Made by a program: the position numbers and the translations under genes
From: Pseudomonas sp. 31-12
GTDB taxonomy: Bacteria > Pseudomonadota > Gammaproteobacteria > Pseudomonadales > Pseudomonadaceae
Direction: 5' to 3'
Assembly (NCBI RefSeq): GCF_003151075.1
Contig: NZ_CP029482.1
Location: forward strand, 1,860,001-1,924,000
DNA: 64,000 nucleotides
In this document: positions 53,118 to 62,228 of the stretch, in pieces
How the letters are laid out: each line of letters begins with the position of its first letter
Numbering within the stretch: position 1 is the stretch's first letter
The notes under the pieces: model-generated
Seen by the model: only the letters and a program-made list of their open reading frames with translations
The model's database searches: none
Told to the model about the DNA's origin: nothing

Positions 53118-53825
53118 CTAGCCTTCGCCCACGGCGAAACCTTCGGCTTGCATCTTCTTCAACACGTCCTGCCAGCGGGACAATTTCTTCGAGTCGCTGC
53201 TGCGTTTGCCGCCATTGGCTCCTGGCAGGTACAGGCCTTCGGCGTTGAAGGCGTACACCGGCAGCAGGTCTTTGCGTTGGGAGGCGGGGCGGATCTCGCC
53301 GATCAGGTTGTCGAGCACCAGCGGCTCGGCCGTGGGGCTGCTGTAGAAGGTCAGCACCATGTGCGCCTGGTTTTGGGACAGTGCCTTGACGTAGGTGATG
53401 CGCAGTTTCTCGCTGGGAATCCCGAGTTGGCGCAGGCTGAAATATTTCGCCAGGGCGTAGTCTTCGCAATCGGCGGCGCCCTTGATCAAGGATTCTTCCG
53501 GCGTCGCCCAGTAATCGGTCTGACGCCAGATGCGCGTGTCGTCCTGGAAACTCAGCTGTTGATTGAAGAAGCGATTGACCGCGTCCAGTTGCTCGCGCTC
53601 GGGTTGGTTGAGTTCGCTTTTGAGCATTTGACTCCAAGCCTCGATTCTTCCTTGGGCGGAGCCGAGCGGGCCGTAGCGCTTTTCGGCGATTTGCAGGATC
53701 TGGGTAAAGTCCCAGTTGGCCCAGACACTGCCCAGCCCCGTCAGTAAAAAACTCGTCAGCAGCAGCCATCCGCCGAGCCGAAGTCGGAGCGTTTGCCATC
53801 CTGGACTACGCCGGCGACGGGACAT
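53118..53825 (-). CDS. lapG: Periplasmic LapA-cleaving protease LapG
   Basis: A bacterial transglutaminase-like cysteine proteinase that cuts LapA after its retention module when c-di-GMP is low. The likely start is ATG 53825; the frame upstream to 54053 runs through a repeat element and is not coding. The 235-residue product has an N-terminal signal or anchor segment (20-36) and the catalytic triad Cys120 (AADCEDYA), His155 (QNQAHMVL) and Asp172 (LVLDNL). The acidic residues around Cys120 (Asp119, Glu121) are those that bind calcium in the family. lapG and lapD form a two-gene unit. Confidence 0.94.
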   Translation of the reverse strand: MSRRRRSPGWQTLRLRLGGWLLLTSFLLTGLGSVWANWDFTQILQIAEKRYGPLGSAQGRIEAWSQMLKSELNQPEREQLDAVNRFFNQQLSFQDDTRIWRQTDYWATPEESLIKGAADCEDYALAKYFSLRQLGIPSEKLRITYVKALSQNQAHMVLTFYSSPTAEPLVLDNLIGEIRPASQRKDLLPVYAFNAEGLYLPGANGGKRSSDSKKLSRWQDVLKKMQAEGFAVGEG

Positions 53826-53924
53826 GTCTGGCTGCTCGGGTGCAGATGACTGAAGTCTAGGCGGAGTTTTCAGCGAGGCAGGACAAATTGTCGGGTGGTG
53901 AGGGGGTGGCAGATTGCTTTTGTG

Positions 53925-54055
53925 CGAGGGGACTTGTCCCCGTTCGGCTGCGCAGCAGTCGTCAAACCAGGCAATGCGGTGTGTCAGAAGGAAATGGGTT
54001 GCAGGGTTTGGGGTCGCTTCGCGACCCAACGGGGACAAGTCCCCTCGCCACAAGA
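53925..54055. repeat. Long-armed Pseudomonas repeat pair
   Basis: TGTGCGAGGGGACTTGTCCCCGTTCGG faces its near-complement CCAACGGGGACAAGTCCCCTCGCCACA (each quoted arm lies at the ends of the interval). It separates lapG from ybaN. Confidence 0.82.
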
Positions 54056-54078
54056 GCCCTTACAGCTCAGGGCTTCAG

Positions 54079-54474
54079 TCAGGGCTTTTTCAGGGTTTTC
54101 TGTTTGAGGATGTAGATCGTCACCAGCACCGCGCTGGTCAGCATGAACCCGCGCGCCCACGGCAGGGGCACCAGGTAGCAGGAGAAGAGGATGCTCACCC
54201 ACATCAGGCCGATGGCGTAGACCTTGCCCTTGAGCGGGATGCCGTTGCCGTCGAGGTAGTCGCGAATCCACGGGCCGAGCCGTGGATGCCCCACCAGCCA
54301 CTGATAAAACCGTGGCGAACTGCGGGCGAAGCACGCAGCCGCCAACAGCAGGAAAGGCGTGGTGGGCAATACCGGCAGGAAAATACCGATCACCCCCAGC
54401 GCTACGCTCAGCCAGCCGATGGCCAGCAGCACGTAGCGCAACATCAGGGAGCGGTTGCCTATGGGGTTGTCCAT
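54079..54474 (-). CDS. YbaN-family DUF454 inner-membrane protein
   Basis: ATG 54474 has TAAGG eight bases upstream; the TTG two codons earlier is less likely. The 131-residue product has three to four membrane segments and the DUF454 signature GVIGIFLPVLPTTPFLLLAAACFARSSPRFYQWL, then PRLGPWIRDYLDGNGIPLKGK. Its function is unknown. It lies ten bases after the UPF0149 gene on the same strand, so the two probably form one operon. Confidence 0.87.
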   Translation of the reverse strand: MDNPIGNRSLMLRYVLLAIGWLSVALGVIGIFLPVLPTTPFLLLAAACFARSSPRFYQWLVGHPRLGPWIRDYLDGNGIPLKGKVYAIGLMWVSILFSCYLVPLPWARGFMLTSAVLVTIYILKQKTLKKP

Positions 54475-54484
54475 AGGCAAAACC

Positions 54485-55072
54485 TTAGTGGTGACGTGGC
54501 TTGAGGATCGCCGGTTTTTCGTCTGGCGCCTGGCACAGCAGGTACAGCGCGGTCAGGGCTTCCGGGATCTGCACGATCATGTCGTCCATCAGGTTGGCGT
54601 CTTTGGCGATGTCTTCGAACTCAGGCTGTTCGTCGAACAGACCCGAACCGACCATGATCGGCAGCAGCATTTCGCTGACTTCGTCTTCGGCGGTTTCGAA
54701 CCAGGCCGCTTCGCGCAGGAACACGCCTTCCATGAAACCGATGCACCAGCCGCGCAGGTCGGAATCGTCCGGCTCTTCGCCCAGGTCCAGGTCGCATGGC
54801 AGCTCGAACTCTTCATCGGAAGCCAGTTGGCGGGCGATGTGAGCCTTGAGGGCCAGCAGGGTGGATTCGATCGCTTCACGCTCGGTGTCGTCGGCGTAAT
54901 GCGGCTCTTCGGCGAAGAGGGCGTCGATCCATTCACGATCCGGAACCTCTTCGGAACAGATCGAAAGCGCAGTGAGGTAGCCGTGGGCGGCCACGTAGTC
55001 CAGCGCCTCGTCATGCAGTTCGTCGGCGTCGAGGAAGACTTGCAAACGGGTTAGTTGCTCAGCGAAGGACAT
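54485..55072 (-). CDS. UPF0149/YecA-family protein
   Basis: The coding start is most likely ATG 55072 (MSFAEQLTRLQVFLDADELHDEALDY); the frame upstream to 55390 runs through REP sequence. The 195-residue acidic product has the YgfB/YecA pattern: a helical half with AAHGYLTALSICSEEVPDREWIDALF, then the conserved LRGWCIGFMEGVF and a C-terminal acidic helix bundle. There is no SEC-C zinc tail, so it is the short form. A role is not established. First gene of a probable two-gene operon with the YbaN-like gene, divergent from recQ. Confidence 0.82.
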   Translation of the reverse strand: MSFAEQLTRLQVFLDADELHDEALDYVAAHGYLTALSICSEEVPDREWIDALFAEEPHYADDTEREAIESTLLALKAHIARQLASDEEFELPCDLDLGEEPDDSDLRGWCIGFMEGVFLREAAWFETAEDEVSEMLLPIMVGSGLFDEQPEFEDIAKDANLMDDMIVQIPEALTALYLLCQAPDEKPAILKPRHH

Positions 55073-55170
55073 TAAAGGGCTACCTTGGGGAATTAACAGA
55101 TGCGGGAATTCTAGGCCTTCTTGAGCGCTCAGGCCAGCCGCGCGGGATATTTGCACCCCGGAACACCACA

Positions 55171-55267
55171 ATCGCTGTGGTAGCGGGCTTGCTCGCGAAG
55201 GCGTCGTGTCAGGCAGCATTAATGTCGACTGATACTCCGCCTTCGCGAGCAAGCCCGCTCCCACAGG
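55171..55267. repeat. Inverted REP pair
   Basis: TGTGGTAGCGGGCTTGCTCGCGAAGGC and its inverse ...GCGAGCAAGCCCGCTCCCACA. It lies in the 400-bp gap 55073-55472, which also has TATACT at 55329-55334, a possible -10 box for recQ, and no gene I can support. Confidence 0.82.
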
Positions 55268-55472
55268 TTGCGCGGTGTTTGTCCTTGCGTGTCTTCTCAG
55301 CGGCACCCTTTGCCGGGCAGGCGTCGGGTATACTCGCGCGTTTTGTGATGCCCTGCTGGCGTCGCGGCTGTGATGTGAAGCGTCATGCAATGCGCACTTA
55401 CGATTTGTCAGTGCAGCCTGCGTGGTTCTGAACCAGCCTTGCAGGGATGTTTTTGTGATATTTGGAGTTTTT

Positions 55473-57599
55473 ATGCTCGAACAGGCTCAACGCGTCCTCA
55501 AGGACATCTTCGGCTACGACAGTTTCCGTGGCCGCCAGGGTGCAATCATTGAGCGCGTGGCCAGTGGCGGCGACGCCCTGGTGCTGATGCCTACCGGTGG
55601 CGGCAAATCCCTCTGTTTCCAGGTGCCGGCGCTGCTGCGCGAAGGCCTGGCCGTGGTGGTGTCGCCGCTGATCGCACTGATGGACGATCAGGTCGCGACC
55701 CTCGAAGAGCTCGGCGTCGCTGCCGCCGCATTGAACTCCACGCTGAGCGCCGAACAGCAGCGTGATCTTGCTGCGCGAATCAAGCGCGGTGAAGTGAAAA
55801 TGCTGTATCTGGCGCCCGAGCGTCTGGTCCAGCCCCGCATGTTGGCCTTCCTGCAAAGTCTTGAAATCGCCCTGTTCGCCATCGACGAAGCGCACTGCGT
55901 GTCCCAGTGGGGCCATGACTTCCGTCGCGAATACCTGCAACTGGGCCAGTTGGCGGAACTGTTCCCCAACGTCCCGCGCATTGCCCTGACGGCCACGGCC
56001 GACAAGCGTACCCGCGAAGAAATCGTCGATCGTCTGCATCTGCAGGATGCCGAGCGCTTCCTGTCGAGCTTCGACCGCCCGAACATTTTCTATCGCATCG
56101 TGCCCAAGGAGCAGCCGCGCAAGCAGTTGCTGGCGTTCCTTGCCGAGCGCCGCAGTGATGCCGGCATCGTCTATTGCCTGTCGCGCAAGAAAGTCGACGA
56201 AGTCGCGGTATTCCTCAGCGAACAAGGCTTCCCGGCGCTGCCGTACCACGCCGGTCTGCCCAATGACACCCGGGCCCATCACCAGAAGCGCTTCCTCAAC
56301 GAAGAAGGCCTGATCATGGTCGCCACCGTGGCGTTCGGCATGGGCATCGACAAGCCCAACGTGCGCTTTGTCGCTCACCTCGATTTGCCGAAATCCCTTG
56401 AGGCGTACTACCAGGAAACCGGTCGCGGCGGTCGTGATGGGCTGCCGGCGGATGCCTGGATGGCTTACGGCCTGCAAGACGTGGTGATGCTCAAGCAGAT
56501 GCTGCAAAACTCCGAGGGCGATGAGCGCCACAAGCGTCTGGAGCAGCACAAGCTCGACGCCATGCTCTCGCTCTGCGAAGAAACCCGCTGCCGTCGGCAA
56601 ACGTTGCTGGCCTACTTCGACGAAGACATGCCCGAGCCGTGCGGCCATTGCGACAACTGTGTCGATGGCGTGCAGACCTGGGACGCCACCGAGCCGGCCC
56701 GTCAGGCGCTCTCGGCAATCTACCGCACCGGCCAGCGCTACGGCGTCGGGCATCTGGTGGACGTGCTGCTGGGCAAGGACAACGAAAAGGTCCGCAGCTT
56801 CGGCCATCAACACCTGTCGGTGTACGGCGTCGGCAAGGCCATGGGCGAGAGTGAATGGCGCTCGCTGTTCCGCCAGCTGGTGGCCCGTGGTCTGGCCGAC
56901 ATTGACCTCGAAGGCTACGGCGGCCTGCGCCTGAGCGACACGTGCCGACCGCTGCTCAAGGGCGAAGTGACCCTGGAACTGCGCCGCGACCTCAAGCCGC
57001 AGACCACCGCCAAAAGCAGCAAGAGCCAGGCGAGCCAACTGGTTCGCGGCGAAGAACGCGAACAGTGGGAAGCCTTGCGCGCCTTGCGTCGCAAGCTCGC
57101 CGAGGAACACGGCGTGCCGCCGTATGTCATATTCCCCGACTCGACACTGTTGGAAATGCTCCGCAGCCAGCCAACCTCGCTGGCGGAAATGGCCACGGTC
57201 AGCGGCGTCGGCGCGCGCAAGCTCGAACGTTACGGCGAGGCCTTCCTCGAAGTGCTGGGCGGTCAGGTCGAGGCACCGAAAGTCGTCGCCGACGTGCGCC
57301 ACGAGTTGATCACCCTCGCTCGCGCCGGCATGACGCCGCTGCAGATCGCCGGTCAGCTGCAATGCTCGGAAAAGAATGTCTACACCATGCTCGCCGAGGC
57401 CATCGGCAAGCAGCAGTTGTCGCTGGAGCAAGCGCTGGACCTGCCCGAAGAGTTGATGGGCGAAGTTCAGGATGCCTTCCTCGATGGCGAGGGCGAGTTG
57501 CCGCCAGTGTCGGAGATTGCCGCACTGTTCGCCGGGCGAGTGCCGGAAGGCGTCTTGTACTGCGTTCGGGCGGCACTGCAGTCCGAATTTGAGGTTTAA
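55473..57599 (+). CDS. recQ: ATP-dependent DNA helicase RecQ
   Basis: A 3'-5' DNA helicase for recombination and replication-fork repair. ATG 55473 has GGAG five bases upstream; the frame from 55422 is only an extension. The 708-residue product has Walker A ([15 protein letters not shown]), the [15 protein letters not shown] box, motif VI ([10 protein letters not shown]), the zinc-binding cysteines ([10 protein letters not shown], then PCGHCDNC), the winged-helix RQC region, an HRDC domain ([23 protein letters not shown]) and a C-terminal helix-turn-helix extension ([19 protein letters not shown]). Full-length and intact. It appears to stand alone, followed by a marR gene. Confidence 0.95.
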   Translation: MLEQAQRVLKDIFGYDSFRGRQGAIIERVASGGDALVLMPTGGGKSLCFQVPALLREGLAVVVSPLIALMDDQVATLEELGVAAAALNSTLSAEQQRDLAARIKRGEVKMLYLAPERLVQPRMLAFLQSLEIALFAIDEAHCVSQWGHDFRREYLQLGQLAELFPNVPRIALTATADKRTREEIVDRLHLQDAERFLSSFDRPNIFYRIVPKEQPRKQLLAFLAERRSDAGIVYCLSRKKVDEVAVFLSEQGFPALPYHAGLPNDTRAHHQKRFLNEEGLIMVATVAFGMGIDKPNVRFVAHLDLPKSLEAYYQETGRGGRDGLPADAWMAYGLQDVVMLKQMLQNSEGDERHKRLEQHKLDAMLSLCEETRCRRQTLLAYFDEDMPEPCGHCDNCVDGVQTWDATEPARQALSAIYRTGQRYGVGHLVDVLLGKDNEKVRSFGHQHLSVYGVGKAMGESEWRSLFRQLVARGLADIDLEGYGGLRLSDTCRPLLKGEVTLELRRDLKPQTTAKSSKSQASQLVRGEEREQWEALRALRRKLAEEHGVPPYVIFPDSTLLEMLRSQPTSLAEMATVSGVGARKLERYGEAFLEVLGGQVEAPKVVADVRHELITLARAGMTPLQIAGQLQCSEKNVYTMLAEAIGKQQLSLEQALDLPEELMGEVQDAFLDGEGELPPVSEIAALFAGRVPEGVLYCVRAALQSEFEV

Positions 57600-57672
57600 A
57601 TGACCTGTTACAGTGATGTAACGATTCACTACAGACCAGACCTTGCCTCAAGCCAACGGTCATGCTTAGCTG

Positions 57673-57685
57673 ACTAATAATTAGT
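57673..57685. promoter_or_regulatory. Palindrome ahead of the MarR gene
   Basis: ACTAATAATTAGT, a perfect dyad, lies 33 bp before the MarR start codon in AT-rich sequence. MarR proteins usually bind such sites and repress their own genes; the link here is inference. Confidence 0.5.
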
Positions 57686-57718
57686 TTTTCTCTATTTCAG
57701 TCTAATCATGAGTGTTTT

Positions 57719-58153
57719 ATGCCGTTAACCGATCAACACCGCTTTGGCATGCAACTGGCCCAGATGTCCCGCGGCTGGCGTGCCGAACTGGATCGTCGCC
57801 TGGCGGGTCTGGGTCTGTCTCAGGCGCGCTGGCTGGTGCTGCTGCACTTGGCGCGCTTCGAAGAAGCACCGACCCAGCGTGAACTGGCGCAAAGCGTCGG
57901 CGTCGAAGGCCCGACCCTGGCGCGCTTGCTCGACAGCCTGGAAACCCAGGGCCTGGTCCAGCGTCAATCGGTACTGGAAGACCGCCGGGCGAAAAAAATC
58001 GTCCTCTGTGCCCCGGCCCGTCCTCTGATCGAACAAATTGAAACCATTGCCACGCAACTGCGCCGTGAACTGTTCGACGGCGTCGACGAGGCGGACTTGA
58101 AGGTGTGCATGCGGGTCCACGGGCACATTCTGGCCAACCTGGAAAAATCTTGA
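57719..58153 (+). CDS. MarR-family transcriptional regulator
   Basis: A 144-residue protein with the MarR winged helix: LSQARWLVLLHLARFEEAPTQRELAQSVGVEGPTLARLLDSLETQGLVQR, followed by the wing VLEDRRAKKIVLC with the conserved D-R pair. It resembles the SlyA/HosA type. The N- and C-terminal helices would form the dimer. A dyad just upstream suggests autoregulation. Ligand and targets are unknown. It lies 119 bp after recQ on the same strand. Confidence 0.88.
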   Translation: MPLTDQHRFGMQLAQMSRGWRAELDRRLAGLGLSQARWLVLLHLARFEEAPTQRELAQSVGVEGPTLARLLDSLETQGLVQRQSVLEDRRAKKIVLCAPARPLIEQIETIATQLRRELFDGVDEADLKVCMRVHGHILANLEKS

Positions 58154-58281
58154 GGCATAACCGCGTGTCAGCTTTTTGAGATACCCCGTTGGGCAGACTA
58201 TAAAGAACTACTAGGCAATATCGTGTTCGTACCGGATGTGCGAACGCGTACAGGTTGGTTCTGGTTATCTAAGGGATGCTC

Positions 58282-60042
58282 ATGCTCGAGAGTTGGCACG
58301 TTGTTTTGCGGTGTTGCGCCAGGCTGCTTCTGGTCGGTGGTGCTGTCACATACTCGGCATTGGCCCCTGCGCTGGGATTGGGCGACATCACTCTTCATTC
58401 CGCGTTGAATCAGCCGTTGCGTGCTGACATCGCCCTGGTGGATGTGGGTGGGTTGGAGGAGGGCGAGCTCTCGGTTAGCCTGGCGACAGCAGAGGAATTC
58501 ACTCGTGCCGGCGTCGATCGGGTGTTCTTCCTCAACGACCTGAAGTTCACGCCGATCCTGCGGGGCAACCGCAGCCTGATTCGGGTGACCTCTAACAAAC
58601 CGGTCAATGAGCCTTTCCTGAATTTCATGGTGCAGCTCAATCAGCCCAACGGCCGTTTGCTGCGCGAGTACACGGTGCTGATCGATCCGCCGGGTTCACC
58701 GGGGATCGTGCCGGCCGACGACGAACCCGTCGCCAGCCCACAAAACTCTCCATTCCCGAGCGTCAAACCGGCCACTGCGGCGGCACCCGCGGCGAAGAAG
58801 TCGGCGCCAGCACCTGCCGCCGTTCAACCTGCCGCACCTGTGCCCGATCCGGTTGCCGAACAACTGGCCGCCAGCGTGCTGCAAAACCAGCAGCTGCAAA
58901 AAACCGTCGATGAGCTCAATGCAAAGCTTCAGGCTCAGGACGAGCAGATCGCAGGCCAGAAAAAACAGGTCACCGAACTGCAAACCCGGCTGGCGGAGGT
59001 CAACCAGACGCCGCCAGTGACGCCGGCAGCGGTGGCGTCTGCCCCCGTCGTCGTTGAAGAACCCGAGGCTAGCCACTGGCCGCTGATCATCGGCTTGCTG
59101 GCGCTGATTGCGTTGGTGTTGTTTGGGCTGTTTGTTCGACGTCGGCGCCAGCAGCTTCAGGCGTTGCCCGATTCATCGCCCGTTTCACCAGCGCCACATG
59201 AGCCGGTACTAGAACGTCCGGCGCAACCGTCGGTGCAACAGCCTATAATCAAACTCGCTCCCGACCAGCGTGAAGAAACGTCAACCGGCGATGTACTGGA
59301 AGGCGTCGGTATCTACCTGGCCTATGGCCGTTTTTCCGAAGCGGTTGGTTTGTTGCGAGAAGCATTGGTCAAGGAACCACAGCGCGAAGAGCTGGGCGTG
59401 CAACTGCTGGAAGTCCTCGGCAAACAAGGCGACGTACCGGCTTACGACGCACAGGAAAAAAACCTGCGTGACGGCGGGTTCGACGAAGACAAGCTTCAGG
59501 CCATCCGCGCCCGCTCCCCGAAGCTCGGCAATGTGCCACCGGTGGCCAGCGCGACAGTCATCGCTGCCGTACCAGCCGCAGCTGCCGACGAGTTCCAGTT
59601 GAACCTGGATGACCTGTCCATGGATTCCAGCTGGGATCTGATCAGCCCTTTCGACAACGCATCCACCGCCAAACCTTCGAATGAACCGTTACCCGCAACA
59701 GAACCTGCATTCGCTTCGAACCTGCACGTGTTGCCCGATGTGTTCGAGATGCCTGAAGAGCCGACGCTGGATGAGCCAGAGCTTGAGTGGGTCGCCGAAC
59801 CGGACTCACAGGCACTGGACGACAACTTTCTCGAAGCATTCAGCGATGGTCCATCACTGGAACTTGAGCCGTTAAATCCGCAACCAGCCGATCCGACCAG
59901 CGCCGACAAACTGGAACAAGCCCAGACCTGCATCGATGACGGGGATATGGACAGCGCCATCGAACTGCTCAACGAGTTGCTCAAGGAAGGTGATGAGCCG
60001 CTCAAGCAGACCGCCCGGAGCCTGTTGGCCGGAATCCGCTGA
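58282..60042 (+). CDS. FimV-like peptidoglycan/pilus-assembly hub protein
   Basis: AGGG six bases ahead favours ATG 58282 over the ATG two codons earlier. The 586-residue product begins with a signal-like segment (LLLVGGAVTYSALAPALGLG), followed by the FimV core domain (GDITLHSALNQPLRADIALVDVGGLEEGELSVSLA, in part). Then come a Pro/Ala-rich linker, a coiled coil (about 195-240), a single membrane segment (WPLIIGLLALIALVLFGLFVRRRR) and an acidic cytosolic half. The C-terminus is the FimV-type TPR-like cap (KLEQAQTCIDDGDMDSAIEL). FimV proteins organise the polar type IV pilus and chemosensory machinery. This one is shorter than the usual 900 or so residues, and no pilus gene is nearby, so it is probably a paralogue. 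Confidence 0.82.
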   Translation: MLESWHVVLRCCARLLLVGGAVTYSALAPALGLGDITLHSALNQPLRADIALVDVGGLEEGELSVSLATAEEFTRAGVDRVFFLNDLKFTPILRGNRSLIRVTSNKPVNEPFLNFMVQLNQPNGRLLREYTVLIDPPGSPGIVPADDEPVASPQNSPFPSVKPATAAAPAAKKSAPAPAAVQPAAPVPDPVAEQLAASVLQNQQLQKTVDELNAKLQAQDEQIAGQKKQVTELQTRLAEVNQTPPVTPAAVASAPVVVEEPEASHWPLIIGLLALIALVLFGLFVRRRRQQLQALPDSSPVSPAPHEPVLERPAQPSVQQPIIKLAPDQREETSTGDVLEGVGIYLAYGRFSEAVGLLREALVKEPQREELGVQLLEVLGKQGDVPAYDAQEKNLRDGGFDEDKLQAIRARSPKLGNVPPVASATVIAAVPAAAADEFQLNLDDLSMDSSWDLISPFDNASTAKPSNEPLPATEPAFASNLHVLPDVFEMPEEPTLDEPELEWVAEPDSQALDDNFLEAFSDGPSLELEPLNPQPADPTSADKLEQAQTCIDDGDMDSAIELLNELLKEGDEPLKQTARSLLAGIR

Positions 60043-60087
60043 GCCTCTACTATAGCGGCGCCCTCTGGCTCAGGAGTCTTGCCCATC

Positions 60088-60375
60088 ATGACCACGCATA
60101 AACCGGAAATCATCATCACCTATTGCACGCAATGCCAATGGCTGTTGCGTGCGGCCTGGCTGGCCCAGGAGCTGCTCAGCACCTTCGGCGACGACCTGGG
60201 CAAAGTGTCGCTGGTGCCCGGCACCGGTGGGGTGTTCCATATTTTTTGTGACGATGTGCAGCTCTGGGAGCGCAAGGCTGACGGCGGATTCCCCGACGCC
60301 AAGGTACTCAAACAGCGGGTTCGCGATCAGATCGACCCTGACCGCGACCTCGGCCACAACGACCGCACTCAGTGA
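60088..60375 (+). CDS. SelT/SelW/SelH-family redox protein
   Basis: ATG 60088 is preceded by CAGGAG at eleven bases, slightly long. The 95-residue protein has a thioredoxin-like CxxC (ITYCTQCQWLLRAAW) and the Rdx-family motif GTGGVFHIFCDDVQLWERKADGGFPDAKVLKQRVRD. The bacterial members keep cysteine where animal SelW has selenocysteine. The redox partner is unknown. It ends seven bases inside the converging eamA gene. Confidence 0.88.
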   Translation: MTTHKPEIIITYCTQCQWLLRAAWLAQELLSTFGDDLGKVSLVPGTGGVFHIFCDDVQLWERKADGGFPDAKVLKQRVRDQIDPDRDLGHNDRTQ

Positions 60376-61262
60376 GATGCGGCCTCGGCGGCTACAGTCT
60401 TTTTGCTTGAACCGCCAGACAATCTGCTGGAGACGACAATCGCGACGATGATCAAGGCGCCGCCGATCAGCATGCGCAACGTCGGGTTTTCATCGAATAA
60501 CAGCCAGGCCATGGTGATCCCGTAAACCGGCTCCAGGGCAAACACCACGGCGGCGGTGCGCGCCTTGATCACCGCCAGGCTGGCGACGAACAAGCTGTGA
60601 GCGACGCCGGTGCAGAACACTCCGAGCAAACCGATCCACAGCCAGTCGATGGCGCGGACTTCGCTCAACTGCGGCGCCGCCACCGGCAGCAGGCACAGCG
60701 CGACCACCACGTTCTGACACAGCGCCGCCTGCACCGGCGGGATTCTGCCGGAGCTGGCGCGGTTGGTCAGCGACAGCAGGGCGAACAGCAAGCCTGAACC
60801 GACCGCCCACAGAAGGCCCGTGGTGGCACCGCTCGCCAGATCGAAGTCAGGCGTGACCAGCACCAGACCAATGCTCACCAGCACCACCAACAGGATTTCA
60901 TTGGCGCGGATCCGCTCCCGGAATATCAGCCCTTCGAGGATGACGGTAAACGCCGGGAAGCTGGCGAAACCCAGGGTCGCGATCGCCACGCCGGCGACTT
61001 TCACCGCAATGAAGAAACTCACCCAGTGCCCGGCCAGCAGCAAACCGCTGAGCAGCAGACGGCGCAAGTCCTGCGCCTCGAGTTTGTACCAGCGCGTGTT
61101 GCTGGCGAACCGCGCGAACACCGCCAGGGCGAGCACGGCAAATGCCGCCCGGCCAAACACGATGACGGCGGGGGAGGCGGCAGCGAGTTTGCCGAACACA
61201 CCGGTCAGGCCGAACATCAGTGCGCCGATATGCAGGGCGCCAAGGGCGGTACGGGGAGTCAT
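60369..61262 (-). CDS. EamA/DMT-family transporter
   Basis: AAGGA lies five bases before ATG 61262; the frame to 61316 is an extension. The 297-residue product has ten membrane segments in two EamA repeats (GALHIGALMFGLTGVFGKLAAASPAVIVFGRA in the first; LFALLSLTNRASSGRIPPVQAAL and FALEPVYGITMAWLLFDENPTLRMLIGGALII, in part, in the second). The substrate is unknown. It follows the AraC-type gene by 72 bp on the same strand, so the pair may be one unit, with the regulator controlling the exporter. Confidence 0.87.
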   Translation of the reverse strand: MTPRTALGALHIGALMFGLTGVFGKLAAASPAVIVFGRAAFAVLALAVFARFASNTRWYKLEAQDLRRLLLSGLLLAGHWVSFFIAVKVAGVAIATLGFASFPAFTVILEGLIFRERIRANEILLVVLVSIGLVLVTPDFDLASGATTGLLWAVGSGLLFALLSLTNRASSGRIPPVQAALCQNVVVALCLLPVAAPQLSEVRAIDWLWIGLLGVFCTGVAHSLFVASLAVIKARTAAVVFALEPVYGITMAWLLFDENPTLRMLIGGALIIVAIVVSSRLSGGSSKKTVAAEAASH

Positions 61263-61334
61263 TGCGATCCTTAACAACAAGACAAACAGAGAGGAACATT
61301 GAACCGCGCCACACACGCTGTGTCTGTCGCCAGA

Positions 61335-62099
61335 CTATCGTCCTTTGTCGCCAGCCTCGCGCCGCAATTCGCCCGGGGTCTGGCCAAACTCGCGCAACAC
61401 CGCCGCCGCAAATGCACTTTGAGAACTGTAACCGACCCGACTGGCGATCTCGCCGATGGGCAATGGTGAATCCCGCAGCAGTCCCACCGCAATATGCAGC
61501 CGCCGACTGCGGATGTAATCCATTGGCGTCTGCCCGCATTCAGCGACAAACCGCGCATGCAAGCGGGCGCTGGAGAGACCGGCGACGCGCGCCAGATCGG
61601 CGACTTGCAGCGGATACGCCGCGTACTGATCGATATGCGCATTCAACGCCGCATACGGCAGGCGCCGGCCGCCCACGACTTCAGGCTTGGCGTTATTGAG
61701 GCTGGCCAACAACAACACCGCGCCTTGCTGGGCAATCAACGGGTCACTGACCTGGCTGCCCGCCAGCCAACTCACCAGTTGGCTTTGTCCGGCATCCAGC
61801 GGCAGCCGGCCGGCGTTGTCGAGCAAACGACGGCTGGCATCGGCGTGATCGCCGAGGGACTGCGAAACCCATTGATCGCTCGGTATATCCAGCACCAGAC
61901 AACGGCTGCCATTGCTGCTGCCGCAGGCATGATGGAAACCCGACGGCACCACCACGAAACTCTGCTGAACCACCTGGCTACCATGCCCGTCGACCTCGAA
62001 GTCCAGCGCACCCGACAGCCCGAACACCAGTTGCGCGTGGTCGTGGCTGTGGACGATCAGGTCTTTGGTGTATTGGCGAAGCGTGAGGATCGGTCTCAT
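61335..62099 (-). CDS. AraC-family transcriptional regulator
   Basis: A 254-residue protein with an N-terminal cupin (SHDHAQLVFGLSGALDFEVDGHGSQVVQQSFVVVPSGFHHACG, in part) and a C-terminal AraC DNA-binding domain: first helix-turn-helix LQVADLARVAGLSSARLHARFVAECGQTPMDYIRSRRL, second IGEIASRVGYSSQSAFAAAVLREFGQTPGELRR. GGGAG seven bases before the ATG. The gene ahead of eamA on the same strand; the ligand is unknown. Confidence 0.9.
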   Translation of the reverse strand: MRPILTLRQYTKDLIVHSHDHAQLVFGLSGALDFEVDGHGSQVVQQSFVVVPSGFHHACGSSNGSRCLVLDIPSDQWVSQSLGDHADASRRLLDNAGRLPLDAGQSQLVSWLAGSQVSDPLIAQQGAVLLLASLNNAKPEVVGGRRLPYAALNAHIDQYAAYPLQVADLARVAGLSSARLHARFVAECGQTPMDYIRSRRLHIAVGLLRDSPLPIGEIASRVGYSSQSAFAAAVLREFGQTPGELRREAGDKGR

Positions 62100-62228
62100 C
62101 GCAGGTCTCCCGGTGAAGATGCGGCCAGTCTACACCGGCCGAGCGCTGTCACAGGATTGACTCGCGGTTGTCATGGGCAATTAACCGGACCGGCGCAAGC
62201 TTGCCAAAACTTGCCCAGAGTGTTGCCC

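Noticed and set aside
55398..57629. A 743-codon open frame opposite recQ
   Set aside because: recQ is a full-length, motif-complete gene on the plus strand; the opposite frame encodes no known domain and exists because of GC-rich third positions.
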